From NCBI GenBank assembly GCA_032622095.1, contig CP136064.1:110536004-110600003 (forward strand): a DNA stretch of 64,000 nucleotides, read 5' to 3'. The position numbers and the translations under genes are program-made. Below, piece after piece: positions 34,013-46,020 of the stretch (its first letter is position 1; every line of letters starts with the position of its first letter). Under the pieces are notes generated by a model. That model was not told the origin of the DNA. It was given only the letters and a program-made list of their open reading frames with translations, and searched no databases. This stretch comes from Siphonodentalium dalli (Eukaryota > Mollusca > Scaphopoda > Gadilida > Siphonodentaliidae).

Positions 34013-36621
34013 ATGGAAGGATTCAAAATAATACACATTAACATTAATGGCCTACGAGGTCACAAACAAGAACTAATAGAATACATAAATGACTTTAAAC
34101 CGGAAGTAATAACCATAAATGAAACTAAATTAGACGAAAAATAAAAAATAAAAATCCCAGGATTCAATTTATTAAGAAAAGATCGTACGGCCCACGGAGG
34201 CGGGGTGGCTATCCTAGTCCGCCACGGCATTCTTACCAACCAGTAGATACTATCGATACGCACAACGGAGTAATGGATATTAAAACAATAGCAGATGAAG
34301 TCATAGCCATAGACATGTTATTAAATAATATAAAAACAACCATAGTATCTATGTACTACCCTCCGGGAAAAAACACTTCTCCTCCCAACATTGATATCCT
34401 CAATTTATTCATATCCCGAAACAAAAGCTGCATCTTTACCGGCGAATTTAATGCCAAACATCAATTCTTTCACAGCAAGAAAACAAATAAAATCGGTGAT
34501 GTTCTTTTTGATCTTAAAAAAAACTAGACCTTGTCCACTTAAATGATTCAGGAGAACCAACACATCACTGCGGAATCACTGGCACCTGGGACATTCTTGA
34601 TCACTCGTTCGCTACGGAGACCGCTGCCAAACTCGGAATCGAAACCAAAGTAGGCGCCGATGTTGGAAGCGATCACCTCCCGCTCGAACTAACCATTACA
34701 AAAGTAAAACCAAAAACAATTAAATCAATACTTCGCAGAAACATCGGCAAAGCAGACTGGAATCTCTTTCAACAAGAAATTGTAAGCAACCTCTCAAATT
34801 CCCCTCTTACCAGACCAAAAGAACTAGAATCTGCTGCACAAAATATATGTCGATGCCTAACAAACGCTCTAGACAAAGCTTGCCCCAAAACAGAGGTCAA
34901 ACCCCACACCTGGAGGGTCTCTAGCGAAACTTTAGCACTTATAAGACTAAAACGGAAAACCAGGAGGCTTTCTGTAAAAACCCAGACAATGCAGAATATA
35001 AAACACTTTATAACAACCTTAACAGACAAGTAAAACAAAAAATTAAAGAGGAAAAAGCTAAATCATGGAAAAAATCACCTCCAGTCTTAACGAACGAGAA
35101 ATGGATAAAACAAATTGGCAAACTTTCAAAACCCTAACAGGCCAAGGCAAAACAGAAACTAATCTAGAGAAAGCCCAAATCTTCGCCGAAAGCCTCCGGG
35201 AAATCCACAAAACACACGAAGGGGATATATTTAATAGGGGTTTCAAACACAAAGTCAATGGCTTCATCGACGACAACATCGAATTTTTCTCACCTTTACT
35301 GGAAGAGGTAGAGGAACCAGGAGATAAAGATCCCCTGGTGGCCGAAATCACTAACCATGAGGTGAGACAAAATCTCAAAAGAGGCAAGCCCAACAAAGCC
35401 CCTGGGGATGACGAAATCACCTTACGGAATACTTAGGCAAGCCCCTGACACCCTATTTAACAGACCCACAAACCAAATGCATGAGGCTTGGCTACTTTCC
35501 CAAAATATGGAACAATGCAATATGAACCATGATAACTAAGCCTGGGAAAGACCATACAATACCCACAAACTATAGACCAATTAGACTATTACAATGTACG
35601 GGTAAACTTTTCGAACGGGTCATCAGCAGCAGAATCAAATCCCACCTCGAGGGTACCAACTTTTTCAATAAATTCCAAAGGGCTTACCGGGACGGGACGA
35701 TAAAGAGGGCATTGAACATGTATATAGACACACAGAGGATATCAAAAGGGCAACGAATAGAGAATGCGAAACCGGGACACTATTCCTAGATGTAGAAAAG
35801 GCGTTCGATTCAGTATGGCACAACGACCTTAGATATAAATTAAGAATGACTACGGACCTCCCCCAAAAAATGGTTAGACTCCTATCATCATTTCTCACAC
35901 ACAGAACTATAAAAGTAAAAATAAATGACGAAATATCAGAAAGCGTCCCTTTAAAAGCTGGGACCACCCAAGGATCAGTACTCAGTCCTCTGCTATTTTT
36001 AATATACGTTAATGACATACCCAATGACCCTATATCAAGTGTTCAAATCTCTCAATTTGCTGACGACCTTGGACTGTGGACGTCGGGCAAATCAGTAAAA
36101 TATCTAGAACAGAGACATCAGAATCAGCTTCATAGACTAGAAAAATGGTGTTCCAAATGGAGAATCAAATTAAATCCACTGAAAACGCAATTAATCGTAT
36201 TTGGGAATAAACGTAATTACTCCAAAAACCAGAACTCTCTCTTTTTGACACACCCATCACGCAATCTAACGAAGCCACTTTCCTGGGATTCACTCTAGAC
36301 TCACGCCTTAAATTTAAAAAGCACCTAACCAATATCTCCACCAAAGCTAGACAAAGAACCACCCTTTTAACTAGACTTCGTGGCACGGGGTGGGGGGTCA
36401 ATCAATCCACTCTAATCAAAGTATACAAACAATTCATCAGACCTGTCATGGAGTATGGGGCAATTATCACAGCATCTTGCAAACCTACCCTACTAAATAA
36501 ATTACAAGTCGCACAGAACATGGCCATCAGAAAGTCACTTCAAGCGTCATATAGAACCCATATAACGGCACTCCACCTGACTGCAGACATTCCCCTTATA
36601 AAAGAATGGCTAAATATCTAG
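34013..36621 (+). pseudogene. LINE ORF2: endonuclease and reverse transcriptase
   Basis: Starts MEGFKIIHININGLRG, the typical first strand of LINE endonucleases, then INETKLDE followed by a stop at 34142. KDRTAHGGGVAILVRHG and FTGEFNAKH follow at about 34437; the usual Asp of GDFN is Glu here. SDHLPLELTI is at about 34669. The linker 34700-35436 has NKAPGDDEI. RT blocks are NYRPIRLLQCTGKLFERVI (about 35570), a degenerate palm A with FDSVWH (35807), GTTQGSVLSPLLFLIYVND (about 35960) and FADDLGLW (36056). A C-terminal part with LKFKKHLTNI and RPVMEYGAII ends at TAG 36619. Several frameshifts and stops. Without the lesions it would be about 870 codons, normal for the group. Confidence 0.85.
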
Positions 36622-36759
36622 CCGAAGAAACAGTGAATAGATTATGTGGCACGATCCTCATGCACGAACTTAGCATTAGGAAGACCATCCACACTAAACG
36701 CTAATCTATGAGCTTAGATAACCCCCAGCAAACGATGAGGAAACCATTTGCATTATTAA

Positions 36760-37128
36760 TAATCGACATCATTACTAACACCAAACATAAAATCTAGGCT
36801 AGCGGGCTCACGCCCTAGATGGCTCCTTGGGCGCTGATAAAATGTCCTCGGGCGGCGTAGATACGCATGTCGTGGCCGTAGTATAAGCCATTGAGTAATT
36901 ATCTCCTTTAAAAAAAACTAACAAACTTTGCTTATCTCACCTAAATGTTGAAAAACATATTCATTATTACAAATTGACTAACACCAAAACTAAAACATAG
37001 GTTAGCGGGCTCAGGCCCTAGATGGCTCCTTGGGCGCTGATGAATGTCCTCGGGCGGTGTAGATACGCTTGTCGTTGCCGTAGTATAAGCCATCGAATAA
37101 TTATCTCCTCCAAACCAACTAACTAACT
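36760..37128 (+). repeat. Duplicated module in the LINE 3' UTR, period 203 bp
   Basis: TAACACCAAA..TAAAA..TAGG then AGCGGGCTCA.GCCCTAGATG, GCTCCTTGGGCGCTGAT, TGTCCTCGGGCGG.GTAGATA and GTAGTATAAGCCAT occur at about 36776 and 36979. The paired GGGC/GCCC segments look able to fold. The remaining 3' UTR, to about 37400, contains CCCAGCACTTAGCTTTGGG and a long pyrimidine/purine mix, then the A-rich end. Confidence 0.8.
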
Positions 37129-37440
37129 GCCTATTTTGAAACATTCCTTTACAGAAACAAACGCTCGTGTCTACTCACCCGACAACACCTACCGAGCGGG
37201 ACCCGGCATAAAAAAAGACCCAGCACTTAGCTTTGGGTGGGTGCAAGGGAACTTCAGACCCATAAGTGGTCATCAAAGCTCTCATCGAGTTCAGGCCGGA
37301 CATATACCTACATATGTTCGGCCCGCTTACTGCTCTGCGTTTTCTTCGGGAGGCGATGGACGGCGTATCAAGAACACATTGTAATTATCCAATCTGTACA
37401 TACATCATTTTACTAAAAAAAAAAACAAAAAAAAAAATCA

Positions 37441-37959
37441 TATAAACCAAAAAAATATATTGACTGTATATTATTCATATATATAGATATATATCCTCTC
37501 TTGTTCATTGTCGTTCAGATTTATTTCAGCTATTAAAGTCTAAATAACATTGTATATAAAATTTGTCAAAATATGCTTTCACCTACGCCCGTGCCATGGG
37601 GAGGTAGGGCGGGACGAAAATGCAACAACATGCCATAGCTAATTAAAATTCTCTCAGCGCAATTGGCGGGCCCAATCTGCATAGCAATTGTTTTCCTGCT
37701 TGCGTCTATACATATACATACTTTTAACTAACTAACAAAACTAATACATGCTTTTAACGGGGGCCGCGTTCTCCGTTTCAGCGCACCACTCCAGGCTCGC
37801 TCAGCTTCATCATCAACTTCATCATCAACCTCAGCGGGGACACCTCGGGTACCCTCCACCCCTTATTAAAGCTCGTGTGCTCTATCCAATCACAATTTGC
37901 CACGGTCGGACATGTTAGACTTTTGGTGGGCTTTTGTTATGCAAGATCACATCAAAACA
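37441..37959. other. Unassigned stretch leading into a GC-richer island
   Basis: AT-rich to about 37560, then GC content rises. A (TCATCAACT)n short run lies at 37805-37835. No gene is recognised. Confidence 0.4.
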
Positions 37960-38945
37960 ACAAATTGAGGGTGAAGGAGAAGATCTCTCGATCTTTTCGA
38001 CCATCCTGGACGCTTCGCGCCCTACTACAACTTCTGCTGAAACAGTTGGCCATTCTTGTTCCGGTCAATCGACGGGACGGTCGCATTGTGCTTGACGTAC
38101 GAACCGTTAATTGACCGTGAGTTTTTTGTCGGGCTTGGCTGGACATGTATAGCTTAATCCCCAGCCAAGTTAGCAACATGCTGAGCTCTTTCCAGTCTGC
38201 CTATTGTGTTAGCTGGCATGTCCATGCTAACGCGGGCAGGCTGGATGTGGTACTGGAGTACCAGGTCACTCCAGCAGAACCCTATGCCGACCGTGGCTTG
38301 GAGGAACAGACTGGAATCCACCAGTCGGGGGCCAACCAGAAGTCACAGATCGGGATCAGGAGAAAGAAGACAAAAACTCCCGCCCGATGCCGAAGAGACG
38401 CAGAGAGGAGGGCCAGGTGGAGAAAGGGGAAAGCTGAGAGATGCCAGCTCCCCTCCACTTGGCCCCCGGGCAAGATGAACAACCAGCCGACCAACGCATC
38501 ACCACCAGCGGGAACAGGGACGCGGATATCACCCCCGATGTCCCTGCCGTCGACGTGGAGATGGAAACACCACCCAGCCAATCTCCACCAGGGACGGAAA
38601 TCACCACCTCCGTCCCTGGGACGCCGAGGTACGAGGAGACGCCGGCGTCGCCAAAACCACATCGAATAGAAGAGCGTTCAAGACTCAAGACAGCGATTTT
38701 ACACTACAACTCAGCAGGAATGACGTATCCACTCACCAACTACGAATTCTTCCTGCTGAGGGATCGCCAAGTGTACAGAGGACCAGACGAGCGGGACCCC
38801 GCACAAGGAAAGGCCACAGTAATCAACGGAGGCCAAATTGGCTTCTCCAGAAATCCACCACCACCAGGAAAAAAGAAATAGAATTTTTATGTCAACAAAT
38901 TGCTATTTTACTTTTTTTTCTTGATTTGTCTGAATAAAGGCCAAA
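37960..38945 (+). pseudogene. Duplicated Pro/Thr-rich ORF of unknown function, copy 1
   Basis: The best frame is 38441-38881 (146 codons, MPAPLHLAPGQDEQPADQ...). It has an acidic Pro/Thr-rich stretch with TPPSQSPPGTE, then a compact end domain with HYNSAGMTYPLTNYEFFLLR. Upstream, the same frame holds DRDQEKEDKNSRPMPKRRRE before a stop at 38430, with a nuclear-localisation-like basic run. A second frame upstream (38145 on) probably represents the frameshifted N-terminal part. AATAAA lies at 38934. The unit opens with a GAGGGTGAAGGAGAAGATCT word at about 37968 that also opens the next units. I do not recognise the protein. It may belong to a mobile element rather than the host. Confidence 0.45.
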
Positions 38946-39598
38946 AAATGAGGGGTTAAGGGGATGATCAATTGGTCCTTCCGACAATCCCGGGGTTAGC
39001 ACCCCCCCCCAAACCACTCCCTTCACAAACAGTTGGTCACCGGGCAAGAAGACCAGCTCACTGATTATATCACCACCAGCGGGAGCAGGGTCGCCGATAT
39101 CACCCGGATGGCCCTGCCGTCGACGTCGACAGCGGCAACAGGGACGCCGAAGCCATTCCGGAAGTCCCCGCCGCTGTCTTCGATGTAGAGATGGCAATTC
39201 CACCCAGCCAGACTCCACCAGGGACGGAAACCACCACCTCCGCCCCTGCGACGCCGAGGTTCGAAGAGAGACCGGCGTGGCCAAGAAAAGAAGACCAGAA
39301 ACATATCCATGAAGAATGGAAAAGAATCAGGACAGCGATCAGTACACACCACTCAGCAGGAAAGACCTACCAACTTAGCAATTACGAATTCTTCCTGCTG
39401 AGGGATCGCCAGATTTACTCGCACAGACCATCAACAGGGAGAATCATCATCAGATCAGTAAAGGGCCAGTTAGACATCAGCCTTTCAAAGAATCCACGAT
39501 TTCCGGAAAAAAGAAACTGAACACCAAAATAAAAAAGAGTTCCAAATTGCTATCTTTTTCTTTCCTTTTTATGATTGATTATTAATAAAGCTAAAAAA
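38946..39598 (+). pseudogene. Duplicated Pro/Thr-rich ORF, copy 2
   Basis: The frame 39191-39520 (110 codons) repeats copy 1: MAIPPSQTPPGTETTTSAPA, then HHSAGKTYQLSNYEFFLLRD. In the same frame, upstream codons to about 39105 (DVDSGNRDAEAIPEVPAAVF) match copy 1, so the open part is longer than its first Met suggests. The unit starts with ATGAGGGGTTAAGG at 38948 after the AATAAA of copy 1, and has its own AATAAA at 39585. The next unit start (ATGAGGGGTGAAGGAGAAG, 39600) follows, but that third unit is cut short before the transposase. Conservation is strongest in the end domain (NYEFFLLRDRQ), which suggests past selection on it. Confidence 0.45.
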
Positions 39599-39771
39599 AA
39601 TGAGGGGTGAAGGAGAAGATCTTTCGACCATCCCGGGGTTAGCCCCCCAAATCACTATCCTCAACAGTTATATAATTATAACGCATTCAAGTTTATTCTG
39701 TCAACATTCTCACATCGCCGTCGTAACGATTACACATTCAATAATTAACATAAACGTTTCTATTGTTCATT

Positions 39772-41391
39772 ATGGCCGAGGCTAACCGTCGACGGTTAAT
39801 ACCCCTGAACAAGGAGCGACTTCAGGGACCACAACGTTCCGCAGAAAGAGGACACTAAAGGAATTATACCCTTTGAAGTATGATGCGCCCGTGTTATGGT
39901 TATTTGTATTCACTGCCAGAAAACAAGACTGGTGTGTTGCGATGTATCACGTGCGATGAATCTATCAAGAAGGGTAGCGGTGGACAAAGCAACTTGAATG
40001 TTTTTTTGTTTTTTTTAAACATCACAAGGATATCCATACATAATTTGATCCTCCAAAACGTGTTCGGACTTTATTGGGTTTCGTTAACCGAAATCCACCG
40101 TCATCAACCGTGTCATCTGCTCATTCTGCTGACAGTGAATCTGGATCACACCTCATCACAGTTCCAGTCCCAGAAGGCGAATTTGGTTCCGATTACTACA
40201 AAAAAAGATTCATTGCAATACCTTCAGTGCAAGAGAAAATTGGCAGAAATGATAGGTTCCGATATCCAACAAATTTCTGTCGTCAATGATCCCGGGCTTC
40301 TTAGTTATTCGCACACTCTGAACCCAAAATTCATTGTTCCATCCAGGGATACAATGGACAGCGAAATAGACAAAATGTATGAGGAGAAAAAAGCCCATAT
40401 TTAACAATGCTTTCAACAAAGTATCGAGTATTTCTGTATCACGTTTGACATATGGACATGAAGAGGCATGCATTCTTATATTAGTCTGACTGTACATTTT
40501 ATTTCGAATGCATGGGAGCTGACCAGTGTTCGACTTGGCGCCCTTCCGTTCCCTGGTGAACATTCAGCTGAAAGCATGTCTGATAAACTCACCGACATGT
40601 TAGAGATGTGGGAGTTGCCGAAGGAAAAACTTGTTGCTATTACGTGTGACAACGTGAGTTCTAATGTTAAATGCTGCCGAGATTGTTTGAAGATACCGAG
40701 ATTTCCATGTGTTGGACACGTTCAGAACTTAGCTATACATGATGGATTAAATGTGCGTGGTGTTTCAGAGGCAGTTGCACGATGTAGGAAACTTGTGGAA
40801 CATTTTCGGAAGAGCAAGATTGAGTTAGATCGACTTGAAGAACTGCAAACAAAAGACAATTTGAAGAAACTGCGATTGATTCAAGATGTACAGACACGTT
40901 GGAACTCCACCTATATTATGTTGAGTCGTCTACTGGAACTCAAAGAGCTACTTGTGACAATTGTGGTGGAACGTTGCCACACAAGAATGCGCCGAAACCC
41001 CATTATTTACCTACTGAAAATGAATGGGATGTCGTGGAGCAGCTTATACCAGTGCTACGGTCGTTTTTTCGATGTAACGGTATGGATGAGTTCTTCATCG
41101 TATGTCACGATTTCTGCTGTCGGACCTACAATTGCTACAATTGTGAAAACGATGAGTGGTTCCTCAAGTGACCCTCCCACCATAAGAAAGTTGAAAGAAC
41201 AGGCAAAGCTTATAATGTACAAATACTTCGACAGAGATCATGAGGAAACACAAGTGGATAAACGCACCTATCTATATCATCGCTTCAGAGATTTCAACCA
41301 CAAACTTGAAGTTAGAACCAGAATCGAAAAGGAAGTAACGAAAGACTTGGAGACTCTGATTAATCAAATTTGTACCGAAAGAACCATCTAG
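39772..41391 (+). pseudogene. hAT-type transposase with BED zinc finger (ZBED-like), decayed
   Basis: The likely start is ATG 39772 (MAEANRRRLIPLNKERLQG). After a frameshift LKELYPLKYDAPV leads to the BED finger: TGVLRCITCDESIKKG supplies the Cys pair and, after a T-run frameshift near 40003-40016, HHKDIH supplies the His pair. AEMIGSDIQQISVVNDPG and LNPKFIVPSRDTMD follow at 40237-40356. The RNase-H-like core is 40468-41391: LTVHFISNAWEL, AITCDNVSSN, FPCVGHVQNLAI and TRWNSTYIMLSRLLEL. Between about 40965 and 41100 the correct frame is a different one (ENEWDVVEQLIPVLRSFF), then the first frame resumes with YVTISAVGPTIATIV. The C-terminal dimerisation part is missing. At least five lesions. Terminal repeats were not found. 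Confidence 0.85.
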
Positions 41392-41589
41392 AGCACGATT
41401 TTGTATTTTACTCGATAGCCAAAACCAAGTAATTCAGAAAATGTTAGCGATATTTGTTAAGGCTTGTATGAAGATTCACGAAAAAACAAGAGATGACTCA
41501 ACATGATTCGATTAACCACATGTAAACATGCCATCAGTACACATATGCAATGTCAGCATGTTTACCTTATCTACAAAATCAGACAAAAT
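41392..41589. other. Sequence after the truncated transposase
   Basis: No hAT C-terminal domain can be read in any frame. AT-rich, unassigned. Confidence 0.4.
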
Positions 41590-42050
41590 ATGACGACGAT
41601 GACGACGAAGGCGTTGCCAGGATGATAATCACTACGATGACACGATGAAGATGATTATGTCGACGGCGCTAACGACGACGATAATGATAACTATGACGAT
41701 AATGTCGATTATGATGATGATGATGACGATGATGACGACGTTGGTGATGACGAGGATAAAGATGTCAGCGACGACAATAATGACCATTGACGATGACGAT
41801 AACAACTTCGACGATGCTGAATGCTGATGTTAATGATGATGACGATGGGGTAATGATGACGATGAATGTTACGAAGATTGATAAAGATGGCGACAAAAAA
41901 ATTATGATACGGATGATGGTGTTGAAGATGATGATGATAATGATGGTGTTGATGATGACGATGATGATGATGATGATGACGATGATGATGATGACGACGA
42001 TGATGACGATGCGGATGATGATGATAATGATGATGACGATGTAAGTGACC
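41590..42050. repeat. GAT/GAC trinucleotide block
   Basis: Triplet-rich, with ATG and GAC units, like 8636-9052 and 23740-24500. Apparent Met/Asp or His frames are artefacts. Confidence 0.9.
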
Positions 42051-42845
42051 CCATCCATGTTCTGAATTAATTTGCAGCGTTGACAATTAAAGCATACGGC
42101 ATGCAGCGAAATCACAGTGTTAGTGCGCACCGACTTGTACATATATTAGTTGGCCGATATTACAGAGAACATGCAAAACAAGTACGCAAATTCCCGAGTA
42201 CGTTTTAATCACATTTACCCCATCTTCTACGACAGTGCCAATAACACTTGGCATGTATTTAATAATCATCATTCCGAATGAAACTACCACCCACTGTGTG
42301 GCGAAATATTACTTTGTGTGCTGCATTCCCGACATTATTATTTTTGACCCGACTGTTGGATGTATTCTAAGCTGAAAACACGAACTTTCAAAGACGTAAC
42401 TCGTTGGGTTTGACTTGCGTTGCAGTGACCTATAAATCCTTCGATGGATCTGTTTGATGATATGTGTACATTTAAGGGTATTTGACAAGATACTCTTGTA
42501 TCACCAATACGTAGTTTCATGTGATTATACAACGTGTTGCTTTTGTCGTGGTATGGCTTGGAGTTGCGGCCATTTTGACATCCATTTCGTAGCCGCGATT
42601 TCATTATTTTCTGTACATGTCAATCAATTCGCCACATACTCTAATTCCGCACGAACTGGTATAAGTGCGTAATTCATATACCAGAATGTATCGCGTATAA
42701 TGACTTTTTTCATGAACTGATGTGATATAGACAACCATGTTGGACGCAATCTTGGATAACAAAGTATCCCCATAGCGATATTAGATATGTTGTACCGAAG
42801 TTTCTCCTGCATCTTTTGACACCAAAATCGCTTTCTACCCAATTT
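42051..42845. other. Unassigned stretch
   Basis: No gene is recognised. TTGGACGCAATCTTGGA near 42738 recurs at 44562. Confidence 0.4.
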
Positions 42846-42985
42846 ATTCAGGGTTAACCAGGGGGGGTCTGGAAAAAAATTGCACATATAGGGCCCAAAA
42901 ACAAAATTCCGACCTCGAGGGACCCACCACCCCATTTTTGCAAAAAACAAAAAAAATTCGGGGACCCACCCCCCGTTTCTCATGT
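42846..42985. repeat. G-run repeat with GGGACCCACC words
   Basis: GGGTTAACCAGGGGGGGTCTGG starts the segment, followed by GAAAAAAATTGCAC, GAGGGACCCACCACCCC and GGGGACCCACCCCCC. A reversed relative ends at 44447 with TTTTTTTGCAGACCCCCC and TGGGTTAACCCA. Confidence 0.6.
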
Positions 42986-44339
42986 TTTTATCAAAATTTC
43001 AGAGGTTGTTTTTAGCCGTTCTTCAATAACTGTGTTAACTGCCTTACTAATTGGTAAACACAGATCAGAAAAAAACGAAAAATATACTGTATTTCCATGT
43101 GTTTCCTGGTGTTTTCAGTATCTAACAACAATATTAATTAAGCATTGTGTATATAGGTACACTATATGTTACAAATTGCCCTAGACCCCATTATAGCCTT
43201 AATATATCGAGTGTGTTGTGTCTGACAGAAAACACTGGCCAGTGTAAATAGTGGTAAACAGGTCAGGGGTTCCACAATTATATGTGCATGACCAAAGAAC
43301 TCTTTAGTCTTATCCAACGGGATGGGGTGGGGAGGGGAATTGTTTTTTGGTTAGGTATACACATAGATATATGGTTATTATACTGCCCGATATTAGTCGG
43401 CGGGTATATAGTTGACGTCTCGAGCCGTCTGTCCGTACAAACATTTAGAATTTTAACTCAAGAGTCAGTTGTCATATTTGATGCCCTATGGCATGGTGAC
43501 GGACCAGAAATGGGGGACGAATATGCATAATATTGCGGGTTGTGACCACTAATGCCTACCAGAGTTATGGGCCCTGTTCGACTTTATGAAATTCAGTCCA
43601 TACAAAGATTTTGCAATATAAGTTAAGTGTCGGTTGTCAAATATTGATGTGGTTTGGTATGGTGATAGACCAGAATGAAGAATTGAATGTCATTTCTCAA
43701 TGCATCTGAATGCATCACATTATTTCAGTTCATCTATTTGTAAGTGATAACAGTATACAATTAGTATTTTCGTCTTGTTGAGCAGTAAAGCTCCCAGATG
43801 AAGTTCGGAAATTCAATGAGAATAGCATCACCTTCATTTGGGATTGTCTGAGCAGTAAACAGTAATGTCATTCATCATAACCAATTCAGTTTTATTTGGA
43901 TAATTGTTGCAAATTAACATTACTAGCAATCATTCAAGATGAGAAATAACCAGAAGAAATTAATTTGATTACATGCCAGAACAAGACAGTATTTCAGACA
44001 TTAGAAATTTATGAGATACCCTTTTCAATTTCATGTTATGCAACAATCAGGTTAATGATAACCTGATATCTACTAGTAGTCATCATTGAGTATTCACCAT
44101 GTAGTATCCAATTTGTGATAAGAGTTTTTTTGTTTTATTACTTTTATTCAGATAATACAACTGGGTAATATATTAATTTTGTTAATACGGTGGTCCACTG
44201 TGAAGTGGTCCGGGATACTGTGAAATCCAGAATGAGGCTAAAGAGTCACTTTAACTGCCTATATAGCCCTATACCAACAAGCATGGTACTAACATGCTTA
44301 CAAACAACATTACATGGTCAGTACTTGTAAATTGTTTGA
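42986..44339. other. Unassigned stretch with a diverged ~170-bp duplication
   Basis: 43430-43510 and 43590-43680 share (A)CAGTTGTCA.AT.TTGATG followed by a GGCATGGTGA..GACCAGAA.TG block with substantial divergence. The rest is AT-rich with no gene. Confidence 0.4.
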
Positions 44340-44660
44340 AAAAAAATCCATTTTGGAAAAAAATTACAAGCACCATTTTTTCCGCCTCTGGACCACCCAC
44401 CCACCCCGCCCCTATATACGGAATTTTTTTGCAGACCCCCCCCCCTGGGTTAACCCATCTTTTCGCGTACCACGACCATACTATTGATATATTTTTCGAC
44501 TAACATGTTGTATTTCATAACCAATCGAAGAACAATGAATTAAGCATGAAACAATAACTGTTGGACGCAATCTTGGACAACGTTTCTCCAAAGCAGATTT
44601 TATATAATTTCTTCTGGGTTAACCCATCATTTCGCGTAAAAACGACCACACTATCGATTG
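44340..44660. repeat. C-run repeat and a tandem CTGGGTTAACCCAT module
   Basis: 44345-44447 has TTTTGGAAAAAAATTACAAG, TTTTTTCCGCCTCTGGA and a C-run, like 33575-33612. CTGGGTTAACCCATC.TTTCGCG with CGACCA.ACTAT occurs at about 44445 and again at 44618. Confidence 0.65.
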
Positions 44661-45099
44661 CGATCAGTTCCTTTTGCACTCTATGACCATTTAACGCCTG
44701 TCACCTATATAGCAAAATGATGTCAACATCACGCCCTATCACGATGAATTTACCAATTAATTCCAATCATTTTTTATATAGCACATGACCACATACTCCA
44801 AGCATGCGTCATAATTGTGCGTTTTTATCCCTACCCCTATTTTTAACATGAGGAGTGAAGGTCCCCATGAACATATTTTGAATTATGTACAAATTTTGTC
44901 CAAGTTATGCCATAGTTCACGTATCTTGACTGGACTATTAAGTGTATTTTTCGTCGGAGATAAACTCAGTTCCTTCCACTTATGGTGGTTCTCCTATGAA
45001 ATGACCGATTATATTATAAAAAAAAATAACTCTTGTTTCGATTAAGTTTGTGAGCTTTAACCGAATTATTTCGATTAAGGTTATGAGTTATAACCGAAA
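44661..45099. other. Unassigned stretch
   Basis: AT-rich; nothing is recognised. A short TTTCGATTAAG.TT.TGAG..TAACCGAA duplication lies at 45036-45092. Confidence 0.4.
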
Positions 45100-45225
45100 A
45101 GTTTGAGACAGAGAGAGGGGGAGAGAGGTGGGGAAGAGATGGGAGAGGGAGAGAGATGGGGAAAGAGAGGGAGAGAGAGAGAGAGGGAGAGATGGAGGGA
45201 GGGACGGACGAGAGAGAGAGCAACA
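45100..45225. repeat. GA-rich low-complexity tract
   Basis: GAGAGAGGGAGA-type purine run of about 120 bp. Confidence 0.9.
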
Positions 45226-45579
45226 TATTCTGCGAGATAATCACTGCATGTCTTTGACGAACTTCTGGTCAAGCCCTGTAGAATATATATACTCACCATT
45301 GTGAAAGTAGTTCCGATCCCACAATTTAGCGTAAATATTAGACCAAATTAATTAATATAAATATAAAATACACAGCGAACTTAAAATTTACACCATTATG
45401 CATCTATCACTCCGGTTTTCGTCCCGAGCCCACAGCATGCACTTAGCTATATGGTGCATTCAAGTCTGATCTATTCTTTTCAACACAAAGTCTTCCATGG
45501 AGTGTAGTCGGGCGGTTATGGATTTCATCGTGAAGAAGGACCACTGTTCCGGTTGGCATTGTGTTTGTTTAGTTCAATG
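45226..45579. other. Unassigned stretch
   Basis: No gene or repeat is recognised. Confidence 0.4.
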
Positions 45580-46020
45580 GAATATTCGCCAAGTGTACGT
45601 TCATACACTGGCAAGTTTTCACGGTATCGTTGTAAGGCATTTCATCGTATAAAACGATATGGTGCCAGAATATGAACGGCAACAAGTATATGAAATGCAT
45701 CTGTACTACGTGCGAAGTAAAAACTATGTATAGTGTCACATGTAGCGATGCTACGGAAATTCGCCTGTAAATAGCACGCAATTATCTCGCAAGAATCAAC
45801 CATACTGGTATTTTACGGCATATATATGCCAGCTAGCACCGTTATAAGTGAAATTACATAAATTTACTTTTCACGTTGTTCGCTTTGGTAAAGATGCATG
45901 CTATATGCAGGTTTCCATTCATATTATGTCACCATGTGATTTCCTATGAAGAAATGCCTGCAAAACATATCGTGCAAACATGCCAGCGTATGAACGTACA
46001 CAGTGCCTTGTTCGAGAACA
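45580..46020. repeat. Imperfect inverted repeat, ~130-bp arms
   Basis: 45580-45712 and 45888-46020 are diverged inverse copies. Translated in matching frames they share FI.CHH or FWHH, Y(D/E)EMP and TCQ.MNVH, but the likeness follows from DNA homology and I do not infer a gene. The spacer is about 175 bp. Possibly an old foldback element. Confidence 0.55.

Larger units (their letters stand above)
31906..37440 (+). mobile_element. Two-ORF LINE with 3' UTR and A-rich tail
   Basis: Near-full-length non-LTR retrotransposon: a short leader starting about 31906 (GCGACAGAGGGGGCCC), ORF1 31964-33956 split by an insertion, ORF2 34013-36621, a 3' UTR with a duplicated module (36760-37128), and an A-rich end at 37415-37440. 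ORF1 zinc knuckles plus an ORF2 with N-terminal endonuclease and an FADD-type RT box fit the Jockey/I group of LINEs. Stops and frameshifts make it inactive. The outer borders are inferred, because flanking AT repeats hide any target duplication. Confidence 0.8.

Noticed and set aside
38145-38669. A 174-codon frame beginning MYSLIPSQVSN as the main gene
   Set aside because: Its second half is Arg/Pro-rich shadow coding. The overlapping frame 38441-38881 is the one conserved in copy 2, so only the upstream part of this frame may be real.
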